Below, in pieces: positions 37,333-45,696 of a stretch of 64,000 nt of DNA. The notes below the pieces were generated by a model that did no database searches, was not told the DNA's origin, and was given only the letters and a program-made list of their open reading frames with translations. A program made the translations under genes and the position numbers. Each line of letters begins with the position of its first letter. Positions within the stretch are counted from its first letter, which is position 1. The stretch spans positions 5,050,501 to 5,114,500 of the forward strand of contig CP064988.1 of assembly GCA_016699855.1 (NCBI GenBank), written 5' to 3'. The DNA is from Rhodospirillales bacterium. Lineage in GTDB: Bacteria > Pseudomonadota > Alphaproteobacteria > Reyranellales > Reyranellaceae.

Positions 37333-38031
37333 ATGGCCGTCGATCTCGACATCGCCGACGGGCTGGCGACGCTGCGTTTCGAGGCGCCGCCGGCCAACGC
37401 GGTCGATCTGGAATTCACCGCCGCGCTGATCGCGCGCCTCGCGGATCTGGCGGCGCGCCGCGACATCGCCGCCGCCGTCGTCACCGGCGCCGGACGCGCC
37501 TTCTGCGCCGGCGTGAATTTCAAAGTCGTGCCGGGCTACGACGCGGCGGACCGGCGCGCGATGGTCGCCGACATCAACGCGATGGCGGCGGCGCTCTACG
37601 GGCTTCCCTTTCCGGTGGTCGCCGCCGTCAACGGGCCGGCGGTCGGCGGCGGCATGGTGCTCGCGATGGCGTGCGATTTCCGTGTGGCCGCGCGCGGGGC
37701 GGCGCGGTTCGCGCTCGCCGAGGTGACGGCGGGGATTCCGTATCCGGCCGTGCCGCTCATCGTGCTGGAGGACTCCGTCGAGCCGGCGCTGCGCCGCGAC
37801 CTGATGCTGAGCGGCCGCATGGTGTCGGCCGAGGAGGCGCTGGCCGCGCGTCTGGTCGACCGCGTCGTCGCCCCGGAGGATGTCGTCGCGGAGGCCGCCG
37901 CGCTGGCGCGCGCGCTGGCGGCGGCGCCCGGCTATAGCGCGGTCAAGGCCCAGTTGCGCGACGGCACGTTGCGCCGCATGCGCGCGGTCATCGACTCCGG
38001 CGGCGATCCGATGCTCGTGTCTTGGATCTAG
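37333..38031 (+). CDS. Enoyl-CoA hydratase/isomerase family protein
   Basis: A 232-residue crotonase-fold protein, short for the family. It has VVTGAGRAFCAGVNFKVVPG (oxyanion loop about residue 51-70) and VNGPAVGGGMVLAMACDFRV (about 101-120). The catalytic acid position shows ALAEVTAGIPYPAVPLIV, where isomerases and decarboxylases keep a Glu. Its C-terminal helices are shortened. It begins 30 bp after the dehydrogenase gene and is followed after 19 bp by the hydrolase gene, so one mRNA is likely. Reaction could be hydration, isomerisation or decarboxylation. Confidence 0.85.
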   Translation: MAVDLDIADGLATLRFEAPPANAVDLEFTAALIARLADLAARRDIAAAVVTGAGRAFCAGVNFKVVPGYDAADRRAMVADINAMAAALYGLPFPVVAAVNGPAVGGGMVLAMACDFRVAARGAARFALAEVTAGIPYPAVPLIVLEDSVEPALRRDLMLSGRMVSAEEALAARLVDRVVAPEDVVAEAAALARALAAAPGYSAVKAQLRDGTLRRMRAVIDSGGDPMLVSWI

Positions 38032-38050
38032 ACCCGGCGGGGAGGGCGCG

Positions 38051-38941
38051 ATGTTCGAGGGATTCCGGCGCGGCACGTTCGCGACGCCGATGGCCGGCGG
38101 TGCCGGGCACATCAACTACGTCGTCGCCGGCTCCGGCCCGCCGATGCTGCTGCTGCACGGCCATCCCCAGAGCCACATCATGTGGCATATCGTGGCGCCG
38201 CGGCTGGCGGCGACGCGCACGGTGGTGTGCGCCGATCTGCGCGGCTACGGCGACAGCGCCAAGCCCGCGGGTGACGCGCGCCATGAGAATTACTCCAAGC
38301 GCGCGATGGCCGCCGACATGGTGGCGCTGATGGCCCATCTCGGATTCCCGCGCTTCGATCTGGTCGGCCACGACCGCGGCGGCCGGGTCGGCCAGCGCCT
38401 GTGCCTCGACGATCCCGACGCCGTCGCCCGCTTCATGCCCGTCGACATCGCGCCGACCCTGGCGATCTACGAGGGCACCAATCTCGAGCTGGCGACGCGC
38501 TACTTCCACTGGTTCTTCCTGATCCAGGCGCATCCCTTTCCGGAGAACCTGATCTCGCACGACATCGACTTCTACCTGCCGTGGATGCTGGGCCAGCGCT
38601 GGGGCGCGCCGATCGTGCACACGGCTGAGGCGCAGGCCGAGTATCTGCGCTGCGCCAAGCTCCCCGGCGCGATCCACGCGATGTGCGAGGACTACCGCGC
38701 CTCGGCCTCCATCGACCTCGACCACGACCGCGCCGACCTCGCGGCCGGTCGCAGGATCGCCTGCCCGGTGCGCGCGGTGTGGTCCAAGGGCGGCGTGATC
38801 GACCGGATGTTCGATCCGATCCGCACGTTCCAGCCCTATTGCGCGCTGCCGGTGACGGGCGCGGCGATCCCCGGCGGCCACTATCTCGCGGAGGAGAGCC
38901 CCGACGAATTGACGCGGGAAATCGCCGATTTTTTCGGCTAG
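38051..38941 (+). CDS. Haloacetate (fluoroacetate) dehalogenase-like alpha/beta hydrolase
   Basis: A 296-residue hydrolase. The nucleophile is Asp, not Ser: VGHDRGGRVG places D108-R109-x2-R112, matching the Asp/Arg/Arg carboxylate-holding set of fluoroacetate dehalogenase. The halide-pocket pair His-Trp appears as YFHWFF (H153, W154), and a Tyr near 215 (CEDYRA) sits where the family has its third halide ligand. The late catalytic His is in GGHYLAEESP. LHGHPQSHIMWH and GYGDSAKP are typical of the family. Most alpha/beta hydrolases lack these three features together, so dehalogenation is a reasonable call, though epoxide hydrolase relatives are not excluded without assay. Ribosome site GGGAGGGCGCG precedes ATG 38051. 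Confidence 0.8.
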   Translation: MFEGFRRGTFATPMAGGAGHINYVVAGSGPPMLLLHGHPQSHIMWHIVAPRLAATRTVVCADLRGYGDSAKPAGDARHENYSKRAMAADMVALMAHLGFPRFDLVGHDRGGRVGQRLCLDDPDAVARFMPVDIAPTLAIYEGTNLELATRYFHWFFLIQAHPFPENLISHDIDFYLPWMLGQRWGAPIVHTAEAQAEYLRCAKLPGAIHAMCEDYRASASIDLDHDRADLAAGRRIACPVRAVWSKGGVIDRMFDPIRTFQPYCALPVTGAAIPGGHYLAEESPDELTREIADFFG

Positions 38942-38986
38942 AAGCGCGCCAAAGGGCGATTTCCGCCCGTTAGGGAGTGACCGCAG

Positions 38987-39970
38987 ATGTTGAAACGTCG
39001 CCAATTCACCGGCGTCGCGGCCGGGGCCGTGTTCGCCACGACCAGCGCCGTCCGGGCGCAGGGCTACCCGACAAAGCCGATCTCGGTGATCGTGCCGTTC
39101 GCGGCCGGCGGGCCGACCGACGCGCTGGCCCGCGTGCTGAGCCAGAAGATGAGCGAGAAACTCGGCCAGAGCATCATCGTCGAGAACGTCGGCGGCGCCG
39201 GCGGCACGATCGGCGTCGCCAAGGCCGCGCGCGCCAATCCCGACGGCCACACGCTGATCTTCACCCACATGGGCACGCTGGCGGTCAACATCGCGCTCTA
39301 CAAGACGCTGCCCTACGACAGCCGGACCGACCTCGAGCCGATCGGGCTGGGCGGGACCAACCCGATGGTGCTGGTCGCGCGCAAGGATCTGCCGGTCAAG
39401 GACTTCAAGGAGTTCATGGCCTACGTGAAGGCCAACCAGAAGAAGGCGCAGTACGGCATGGCCGGCATCGGCGCCGCCTCGCATCTCGGCGGTCTCATGC
39501 TCAACAGCATGATGAAGGTCGAGGTGCTGGAGATCCCCTACAAGGGCACCGGCCCGGCGCTGAACGACCTGATGGCCGGCCAGTTCGACTACATGGTCGA
39601 CCAGGCGGTCAACGTGCTGGCGCAGATCAAGGCCGGCAACATCAAGGCGCTGGGCGTCAGCAGCAAGAAGCGCCTGCCGCAGCTGCCCGACGTGCCGACC
39701 ATCGACGAGGCCGGGCTGCCCGGCTACGAGGTCGCGATCTGGAACGGCTTCTTCGGCCCCAAGGGCACGCCGAAGGACGTCGTCGCCAAGGTCAACGCCG
39801 CGCTGGTCGCGACCTTGGCCGATCCGGCGGTCAGCAAGCAGCTGATCGACTTCGCGGTCGAGCTGCCGACCAAGGAGGAGTCGACGCCGGAGGCGTTGCG
39901 CGCGCAGCTCCAGGCGTCGATCGACAAGTGGGTCCCCGCGGTGCGCGGCGCCGGCGTCCAGCCGCAGTAG
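38987..39970 (+). CDS. Tripartite tricarboxylate-type (Bug/TctC) periplasmic binding protein
   Basis: A 327-residue exported binding protein. The signal peptide (LKRRQFTGVAAGAVFATTSA) has a twin-arginine-like RR but is more like a plain signal. The mature protein opens with the Bug-family signature YPTKPISVIVPFAAGGPTDA, followed by EGxxG-like GGAGGTIGVAKAARA and a C-terminal PAVSKQLIDF. Bug proteins bind small carboxylates (citrate, tartrate, protocatechuate, adipate). No TctA/TctB permease genes are next to it, as is usual for these large families. The neighbours suggest its ligand may be a hydroxy- or halo-dicarboxylate. Confidence 0.88.
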   Translation: MLKRRQFTGVAAGAVFATTSAVRAQGYPTKPISVIVPFAAGGPTDALARVLSQKMSEKLGQSIIVENVGGAGGTIGVAKAARANPDGHTLIFTHMGTLAVNIALYKTLPYDSRTDLEPIGLGGTNPMVLVARKDLPVKDFKEFMAYVKANQKKAQYGMAGIGAASHLGGLMLNSMMKVEVLEIPYKGTGPALNDLMAGQFDYMVDQAVNVLAQIKAGNIKALGVSSKKRLPQLPDVPTIDEAGLPGYEVAIWNGFFGPKGTPKDVVAKVNAALVATLADPAVSKQLIDFAVELPTKEESTPEALRAQLQASIDKWVPAVRGAGVQPQ

Positions 39971-40020
39971 GGCGACGGGCTGCCGCGTTCACACAATTCG
40001 ATGCGGGGCAGCTTTCTAAA

Positions 40021-40192
40021 CTCCCTCCCCCCTTGTGGGGGAGGGTCGGGGTGGGGGTAGTGCAGGTCGCGATGTTTGCGATTGAATGGTGTAGCCGAAG
40101 CGGCTCACGGCGCAGATTTCGCGCGATGGCACCCGCCACCCCAGCCCTCCCCCACATCGGCGCCCTACCGGGCGCCTGAGGGGAGGGGGCAT
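40021..40192. repeat. GC-rich family-A-like inverted repeat between convergent genes
   Basis: CTCCCTCCCCCCTTGTGGG followed by GGAGGGTCGGGGTGGG at the left half pairs with CCACCCCAGCCCTCCC and GGGGAGGGGGC at the right half. The arms are separated by about 70 nt. It lies after the Bug-type gene and before the convergent phoD, consistent with a terminator role. Confidence 0.65.
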
Positions 40193-40265
40193 GAGGATAG
40201 CAGGCGGGGCTGGGTGACGAGGCGCCAACCTCGACGCTGCGCGGATCGTAGAGTCGTGTAGTTAA

Positions 40266-40304
40266 AGCGTTCTTTCAGCTCATATATCTTTGCCGAAGAA
40301 CGCT
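40266..40304 (-). terminator. Candidate terminator hairpin of phoD
   Basis: Read on the minus strand, AGCGTTCTT (starting inside the phoD TAG stop, 40304-40296) and AAGAACGCT (40274-40266) form a perfect 9-bp stem with a 21-nt AT-rich loop, followed by TTTAAC. The T run is short, so strength is uncertain. Confidence 0.55.
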
Positions 40305-41379
40305 ATTTCTCCGCCAGATCATCCATGTCGACAGAATCGTGCCGGACCGTCTGGCCGACCTCGTCGCGCACGGCGACCTGCACGGTGCGCTCCCACCAGT
40401 CGATCTCGACCGTCCCGAAATTCGGCAGCCCGTACACCGCGCCCAGTCGGTTCGGACCGTCCTCCTTGTTGCCGGGGAAGAACTTGTTGAGCCCGCTCGA
40501 GGTGATCTCGGTCAGCGTGTAGGGCGTGTCCTCGCTCTCCTGGTAGATGGCGCCGATGTGGCGGTCGCCCGACACCAGCACCACGCCCTCGGCCTTGGCG
40601 TCGCGCACGACCTCGAAGAATTTCCGCCGCTCCAGCGGGAGGTTGCCCCACCGCTCCCAGCCATGGCCCTCGGCCAGGATCTGCACGCTCGACACCACCA
40701 GCCGGATGTCGGCCGGCTCGCGCAGCCGTTGGCTCAACCATGACCATTGCGTCTCGCCCAGCATCGTCTTGGTCGGATCCTCGTCCGGCACGTAGCGCTC
40801 CTTGCCCGGCGCGTTGAGCCTGTCCGTGCGCTTCAGGGGCGAGCGGAACCAACGCGCGTCCAGCAGGATCACCTGCGTGCGCATGCCGGCGGGACCGAAC
40901 GTCTCGGCATGGTACAGCCCCTCGCGGCCGCGCCGGGGATCGTCGGGCGGGACGTCCCAGAAGCGCAGGAACTCGTCCTTGGCGGCCGCCTTGTGCGCGA
41001 ACTCGGCGCCGCCGTCGTTGAGCCCGTAGTCGTGGTCGTCCCACACCGCCATGTGGCGCAGCTGGCGGCGCGCCTTCATGAACCCCTCGTTGTCGCGCTG
41101 GCGGGCGTAGGCGGCGCGCAGCGGTCCGAGGTCGGGATCGGCGCTGTCGCCGTAGACGCAGTCGCCCGCGAAGATGAACAGGTCCGGGCGGTAGGTGAGG
41201 ATCGCGTCCCAGATCGGCTGCGGCTGGTTCTGGTCGGCGCAGGAGCCGAACGCGATCCGCGCCATCGGCCGCTGCTGCGCGCGCGCCACGAACGGCGCCG
41301 CCAGCGTGGCGCCGGCCAGCAGCAGGGCGGCGCGGCGCGTCGGGCGGGGGACGGTGTCGCTTCGGCGGTCCGGTGTCAT
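40303..41379 (-). CDS. phoD: PhoD-type alkaline phosphatase, Tat-exported
   Basis: A 358-residue metallophosphoesterase-like enzyme. It begins with a twin-arginine signal (RPTRRAALLLAGATLAAPFV, RR near residue 14-15). PhoD-type motifs are ARIAFGSCADQNQPQPIWDA, FIFAGDCVYGDSADPDLG with the metal-bridging Asp and Cys, MAVWDDHDYGLNDGG (DDHD), and LVSGDRHIGAIY (GDRH). The family uses Fe/Ca to cleave phosphodi- and monoesters. ATG 41379 is preceded by a divergent gap of about 170 bp from the LRR gene. The protein is shorter than Bacillus PhoD but typical for the PhoD-like branch of Proteobacteria. Confidence 0.85.
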   Translation of the reverse strand: MTPDRRSDTVPRPTRRAALLLAGATLAAPFVARAQQRPMARIAFGSCADQNQPQPIWDAILTYRPDLFIFAGDCVYGDSADPDLGPLRAAYARQRDNEGFMKARRQLRHMAVWDDHDYGLNDGGAEFAHKAAAKDEFLRFWDVPPDDPRRGREGLYHAETFGPAGMRTQVILLDARWFRSPLKRTDRLNAPGKERYVPDEDPTKTMLGETQWSWLSQRLREPADIRLVVSSVQILAEGHGWERWGNLPLERRKFFEVVRDAKAEGVVLVSGDRHIGAIYQESEDTPYTLTEITSSGLNKFFPGNKEDGPNRLGAVYGLPNFGTVEIDWWERTVQVAVRDEVGQTVRHDSVDMDDLAEK

Positions 41380-41551
41380 GTGCGGCGCGATCCTGCGGGA
41401 CGGGCCGGTAGTCTCGCCGCGGATCGCCACCGCTTCAAGCGCCGCGGCCACCGGGGCCGGGGATGATTGCCCGGTTTGCGCCGCATATGCAGAATGCGGG
41501 CGCGATGGCGGGGCGAGGGCGCTCCAGCGGACCGCGTGTCGGGGGAGATCC

Positions 41552-43390
41552 ATGAAGGTTGGTGCTTTGACGGGCGCGGCGATCATTGCCGTCGCCGCAA
41601 CGATGGGCGCGCCTGCGTCGGCGCAGACGCCCTGTCCGGAGACAGCCGAAGGCCTGGCGGTCGGCAGCAAGCTCACCTGCGTCTGCACGCAGCAGGCGGT
41701 GAATGGCGGCCGCGGACAGACCCGCCGCGAGCGGCGCGCGTCCGACGCCGCCGATCCGTCGGCGTTCGGCGTCGATCGCTACGCCGCGACGTCGGAGATC
41801 TGCGTCGCCGCCCGCCACGCCGGCGTCGCCGCGCCGCGCGGCGCCACCGTCACCCTGGTGGTCGGCGACGGCTGCGGCGAGTTCGCCGGCTCGTCGCGCA
41901 ACGGCGTGTTGACGGCCCGCGCCGACGCCGCGCCCAAGAGCTTCGGGTTCGGCGCCGCGTTGCCGGCCTGCGTCAAGCCGTTGGTCGCCGCCGCACCGGC
42001 CGCCACGCCAGCGCAGGCGCCGGTGGTTCCGGTCAGCGCGCCGGTGGCGGCCGCCCCGCCGCCCTCGGCGCCGGCTGCGCCGCAAGCCGCCGGACCCGCG
42101 CCCTCTCCGGCGCCGACTCAGGTCGCGGAGGCACCGAAGCCCGCCGCGCCGCCGGCGGCCGCGCCCGCGCAGTCCGTCGCCCAGGCGCCGGCCGGCGACG
42201 CCTTCAAGCGTCTCGCGGACATGAATGTGAAGGTGTCGGGCCAGCCGGTGACGGCGGAGAACGCCGACAAGGTGCTCAACGTCTACGTCTCCGGCGATCT
42301 GGCGAAGAAGTTCACCGACGAGGACTGCGCCGCGCTCAAGGCGCTGCCCAAGCTCGGCAGCCTCCAGCTCGCCGGCGCCAAGGTGACGGCGGCCTGCGCC
42401 GCCGATCTGGCGAAGATCGCCTCGTTGCGGCAGCTCTCCCTCGACCGCGCGAGCGTCGACGACGCCACCTTCGCGGCGCTGGCGGCGGCCAAGGAGCTGC
42501 GCAGCCTGTCGCTGGTATCCGTCAAGGGCCTGACCGAGGCGGCCATGACCGGCATCGGCAAGCTCGCGGCGCTGCAACGCCTGAACCTCGAGATGTCCGA
42601 CGTCTCCGACGCCGGACTCGCGCACATCGCCGGCCTCAAGGATCTGCAGTGGCTGTCGGTGGCGCAGACCCAAGTCGGCGCCGCCGGCATGGCCTCGATC
42701 GCCAAGCTGCCGGCCCTGGTCGAGCTGGCGGCGCGCTCCATGCCCAAGCTCGACGACGCGGCGCTGGCGGCGCTGGCCGGCGGCGCGCCCAAGCTGCAGC
42801 GGCTGTTCGTGTCCGGCGCCAAGTCGATGACGACGGCCGGCGTGGCGCACATCGCCAGGATCGCGGGCTTGCGCGAGCTCCAGCTCTACGAGAACAAGCT
42901 GGCGGGCGGCTTCGCGCCGCTGGTCGAGCTCAAGCAGCTGCAGGCGCTGAACATCAGCAATTGCGGCGCCACCGACGCCGACCTCGCGACCGTGGCGAAG
43001 ATCTCGTCGCTGCTGACGCTGACGCTGGCGTACTCGCCCGAGGTGACGGACAAGGGTCTCGCCGCGATCGCGACGATGAAGCTCCTGAGCGAGCTCTACG
43101 TCCACAAGGCGAAGATCACCGACGCGGGTGTGGCGGCGCTGAAGGACATGCCCGGTCTGCGGCGGCTGAGCCTGCCGGAGACGCCGGTCGGCGACGGCGC
43201 CGCCGCCGCGCTGGCCGGGATGAAGCTTCAAATGCTCGACCTGCGCGCCACGGCGGTGACCGACGCCTCGCTGCCGACGCTCGCGAAGATCGAGGGCCTG
43301 TCGTCTCTCAACGTGATGCAGACCAAGGTCACGGACGACGGCGTCAAGGCCGCCAAGGCCGTGAAGCCGAACATGCACATCGCGAAGTGA
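41552..43390 (+). CDS. Exported protein with LCCL domain and C-terminal leucine-rich repeats
   Basis: A 612-residue protein. Signal peptide residues about 1-24 (VGALTGAAIIAVAATMGAPA). An LCCL-like domain at residues about 28-140 is recognisable by CVCTQQ, FGVDRYAATSEICVAARHAG (the DSSICxAAxHAG core), GDGCGEFAGSSRNGVLT and a closing C. A Pro/Ala linker (residues about 145-210) follows. Then at least twelve LRR units of about 24 residues, with LxxLxLxxTxVTDAGLAxLAxLPxL form (for example ISDAGVAAL-like segments KITDAGVAALKDMPGL). LRRs of this ITDxGL type are typical of planctomycete and some alphaproteobacterial surface proteins. It probably lies in the periplasm or on the surface. ATG 41552 follows GGGGGAGATCC. 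Confidence 0.82.
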   Translation: MKVGALTGAAIIAVAATMGAPASAQTPCPETAEGLAVGSKLTCVCTQQAVNGGRGQTRRERRASDAADPSAFGVDRYAATSEICVAARHAGVAAPRGATVTLVVGDGCGEFAGSSRNGVLTARADAAPKSFGFGAALPACVKPLVAAAPAATPAQAPVVPVSAPVAAAPPPSAPAAPQAAGPAPSPAPTQVAEAPKPAAPPAAAPAQSVAQAPAGDAFKRLADMNVKVSGQPVTAENADKVLNVYVSGDLAKKFTDEDCAALKALPKLGSLQLAGAKVTAACAADLAKIASLRQLSLDRASVDDATFAALAAAKELRSLSLVSVKGLTEAAMTGIGKLAALQRLNLEMSDVSDAGLAHIAGLKDLQWLSVAQTQVGAAGMASIAKLPALVELAARSMPKLDDAALAALAGGAPKLQRLFVSGAKSMTTAGVAHIARIAGLRELQLYENKLAGGFAPLVELKQLQALNISNCGATDADLATVAKISSLLTLTLAYSPEVTDKGLAAIATMKLLSELYVHKAKITDAGVAALKDMPGLRRLSLPETPVGDGAAAALAGMKLQMLDLRATAVTDASLPTLAKIEGLSSLNVMQTKVTDDGVKAAKAVKPNMHIAK

Positions 43391-43401
43391 GAGAGGCGGC
43401 G

Positions 43402-43516
43402 CCCCTCATCCGCCCTTCGGGCACCTTCTCCCCCGAAGACGGGGGAGAAGGGAATGAGGCTTTCGCCTTCTCCCCGTCTTCGGGGGAGAAGGTGGCGCGT
43501 AGCGCCGGATGAGGGG
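43402..43516. repeat. Nested inverted repeat between convergent genes
   Basis: CCCCTCATCCG (43402-43412) and CGGATGAGGGG (43506-43516) are perfect 11-nt arms. Two inner hairpins, CCTTCTCCCCCGAAGACGGG onward (from 43423) and CCTTCTCCCCGTCTTCGGGG onward (from 43467), are each self-complementary. The structure sits between the LRR gene and the convergent serine hydrolase gene. Confidence 0.8.
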
Positions 43517-43530
43517 CTTCCGCGGACGCC

Positions 43531-44760
43531 TCAGTCGATGACCGCCTGATAGGTGAGCACGCGCAGCTCGCGGCGGATCGGGTAGGCGCTCGACGGCATC
43601 GCCTGGGTCAGCAGCAGCACCGCCATGTCCTCGCGCGGATCGACCCAGAAGGCGGTGCTGGCGGCACCGCCCCAGGCGTACTCGCCGGGCGTGCCGAGGA
43701 TCTGCGCCTTGGCCGGATCGAGCATCACCGAGAAGCCCAGGCCGAAGCCGATGCCCTCGTAGCTCGACTCGCTGAAGCGCGGCTGGCCCATGTCGGCCAT
43801 GTCGCCGCGCAGGTGGTTCGACGTCATCAGCTCGACCGTCTTGCGGCCCAGCAGGCGCACGCCGTCGAGCTCGCCCTTGTTCAGCATGAAGCGGCAGAAG
43901 CGGATGTAGTCGGCCGCCGTCGACACCAGACCGCCGCCGCCCGACACGATGTCGCGCTTCGTGAGGTAGTGGCTCTTCTGCGGATCGTCGATCAGCTTCA
44001 GCGAGCCGTCGGCCTCGACGTTGTAGTTGGCGGCGAAGCGGCCGGCCTTGTCGGCCGGCAGGTGGAACGACGTGTCGACCATGCCCAGCGGCTTGATCAC
44101 GCGCTTCTCGAGGAAATCGTCGAAGCGCTCGCCGGAGATCGCCTGCACGAGGTAGCCCAGCACGTCGGTGGCGACGCTGTAGTTCCCCTCCGCGCCGGGC
44201 TGCGCGATCAGCGGCAGCTCGGCCAGCCGCTCGATCATCTCCTTGAGCGACACCTTGGCGAGGTGGAAGTCGATGCCGACCTTGCGGTACAGCGCATCGA
44301 CGTTGTTGGCCTCCATGAAGCCGTAGGTGAGCCCCGACGTGTGCGTGAGCAGGTCGCGGAAGGTGATCGGCCGGTTGGCCGGCACGGTGTCGATCTTGCC
44401 GCGCATGCCGCCGGACGCCACGCGCATGTCCTTGAACATCGGCGCGTAGCGGGTGATCGGATCGTCGAGCTGGAAGCGGCCCTCCTCGTACAGCATCATG
44501 ATGGCGACGCTGGTCAGCGGCTTGGTCATCGAATAGATGCGGAAGATCGTGTCGGCCCGCATCGGCGTGCCGCGCGCGAGGTCGGACTTGCCGGTGACGT
44601 GCAGGTGGGCCACCTGGCCGCGCCGCATCACCACCGTGGTCAGCCCGGCCAGCTTGCCCGACGCCACCAGCGCGTCGGCCCAGGCGCTGACGCGCTCCAG
44701 CCGCGACGAGCTCAGGCCGACATCCTCAGGCTTCACGGTGGTGGCGATGTTCATGTCCAT
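43531..44760 (-). CDS. Serine hydrolase, class-C beta-lactamase/EstB family
   Basis: A 409-residue penicillin-binding-fold enzyme. The active-site SxxK is S-M-T-K in RIYSMTKPLTSVAIM (about residues 76-90); the Tyr motif is likely in EGNYSVATDVLGYL (YSV); the third motif is in the last third (GEYAWGGAASTAFWVD, with the common WGG form). It resembles EstB-type esterases and small-molecule hydrolases more than true beta-lactamases. No signal peptide is evident: the protein starts MDMNIATTVKPEDVGLSSSR. Length fits the family. Start ATG 44760 with an in-frame ATG at 44754 as alternative. Confidence 0.88.
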   Translation of the reverse strand: MDMNIATTVKPEDVGLSSSRLERVSAWADALVASGKLAGLTTVVMRRGQVAHLHVTGKSDLARGTPMRADTIFRIYSMTKPLTSVAIMMLYEEGRFQLDDPITRYAPMFKDMRVASGGMRGKIDTVPANRPITFRDLLTHTSGLTYGFMEANNVDALYRKVGIDFHLAKVSLKEMIERLAELPLIAQPGAEGNYSVATDVLGYLVQAISGERFDDFLEKRVIKPLGMVDTSFHLPADKAGRFAANYNVEADGSLKLIDDPQKSHYLTKRDIVSGGGGLVSTAADYIRFCRFMLNKGELDGVRLLGRKTVELMTSNHLRGDMADMGQPRFSESSYEGIGFGLGFSVMLDPAKAQILGTPGEYAWGGAASTAFWVDPREDMAVLLLTQAMPSSAYPIRRELRVLTYQAVID

Positions 44761-44878
44761 GGCGGGTTTCCTCTCGCGTCCAGAATTCCGACCGGACTCT
44801 ATCCATCCCGGCCGTGGCCTGTCGAGGCGGCCGCCGCCGGCGCATGGCTCCCATGGCGGCGGTCGCGCCCGGCGATCG

Positions 44879-45289
44879 TCAATGGTGGCCTTGGATCACG
44901 CGCGGCGCCGTGCCGGTCACGTTGTGGCGGACCCGGTCGGCCTCGCCATCGGCGGATCCGCGCGGACCCCGGCGGACGCTCCCGGCCGACCCGCGCGACG
45001 GCCGGTTGGCGGCGACCGTCGTCGCGTCCTCGGCGCGCGGCGACCGCGGGAACGAATTGCCGGCGTCGTAGCCCAGCGCCGTCGCGTCCATCCGCGCCTT
45101 GCCGGCCTTGCGTTTGGCGACGAGCGCGCGGGCGAAGAGGGAGTGTGCCGCCGCGGCGAGAGCCCGGTCGAATGAATTGCCGCGCCTTCGACGTTCGTCG
45201 CGCAGCGCCACGAACGCGCGCTGCACGCGCTCCGGTATAGACTCGACGTTCGCATGCGCCAGAAGGGCGCGATTGACGTGCGCCTGCAC
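44879..45289 (-). CDS. Doubtful unknown protein
   Basis: A 136-residue frame starting GTG 45289. The first half (ALLAHANVESIPERVQRAFV, SFDRALAAAAHSLFARALVA) is helix-forming and protein-like, but the second half turns into Gly/Arg/Asp-rich, low-complexity sequence (RPSRGSAGSVRRGPRGSADG). No family is seen and no ribosome site is clear. Together with the decayed gene just upstream, this region looks gene-poor or disturbed. Kept as low-confidence. Confidence 0.3.
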   Translation of the reverse strand: MQAHVNRALLAHANVESIPERVQRAFVALRDERRRRGNSFDRALAAAAHSLFARALVAKRKAGKARMDATALGYDAGNSFPRSPRAEDATTVAANRPSRGSAGSVRRGPRGSADGEADRVRHNVTGTAPRVIQGHH

Positions 45290-45328
45290 GGTCGAATCGT
45301 TGATGCAGGGGCGCGACGACCTCGCGGT

Positions 45329-45666
45329 TCAGGCCGCCTTGAGCGGACCGATGAGCATGATCTCTAGCGAGCTGTCGGTCTCGTCGAACTGGGCCTCGAA
45401 CAGGCCCGTGTTGCCGCCAACGGCGTAGGTTCCGGCGAATCGCCCTGGCGACAGGACACCGGCTTACGACAACGGCGTCGTCTCGCGCCCGGCCGCCACA
45501 CGGCCCGACTTCGTCCGGAAGGCGACATGCGGGACGGCGAAACGGGAAGTGTCGCCAAACCGGTGATCGACAGGTGCCATTCACTATCGGGCGGCTGGTC
45601 CGGCATGGGTTCGCCATCCAGCTCCCGTAGGCAGGGAAGGATGGCAACGTTCTCCGGGTCCGCCAA
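45329..45666 (-). pseudogene. Small unknown gene broken by frameshift and internal stop
   Basis: The ATG at 45666 reads MADPENVAILPCLRELDGEP, then SEWHLSITGL in one frame. After about residue 38 the protein-like sequence continues in another frame (DTSRFAVPHVAFRTKSGRVA), meets a TAA near 45475, and resumes as RFAGTYAVGGNTGLFEAQFD, DETDSSLEIMLIGPLKAA, to TGA 45329-45331. The pieces join smoothly into a roughly 110-residue soluble protein, so this is a once-intact gene with one or two indels, either decay or sequencing error. Family unknown. Confidence 0.5.
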
Positions 45667-45696
45667 CCGGCCGCGGACCGTCGGAGTCGCGGTCGG

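Noticed and set aside
45099..45428. Plus-strand frame opposite the disturbed region
   Set aside because: Ser/Ala/Arg-rich composition without family match or ribosome site; the protein-like fragments are on the minus strand.
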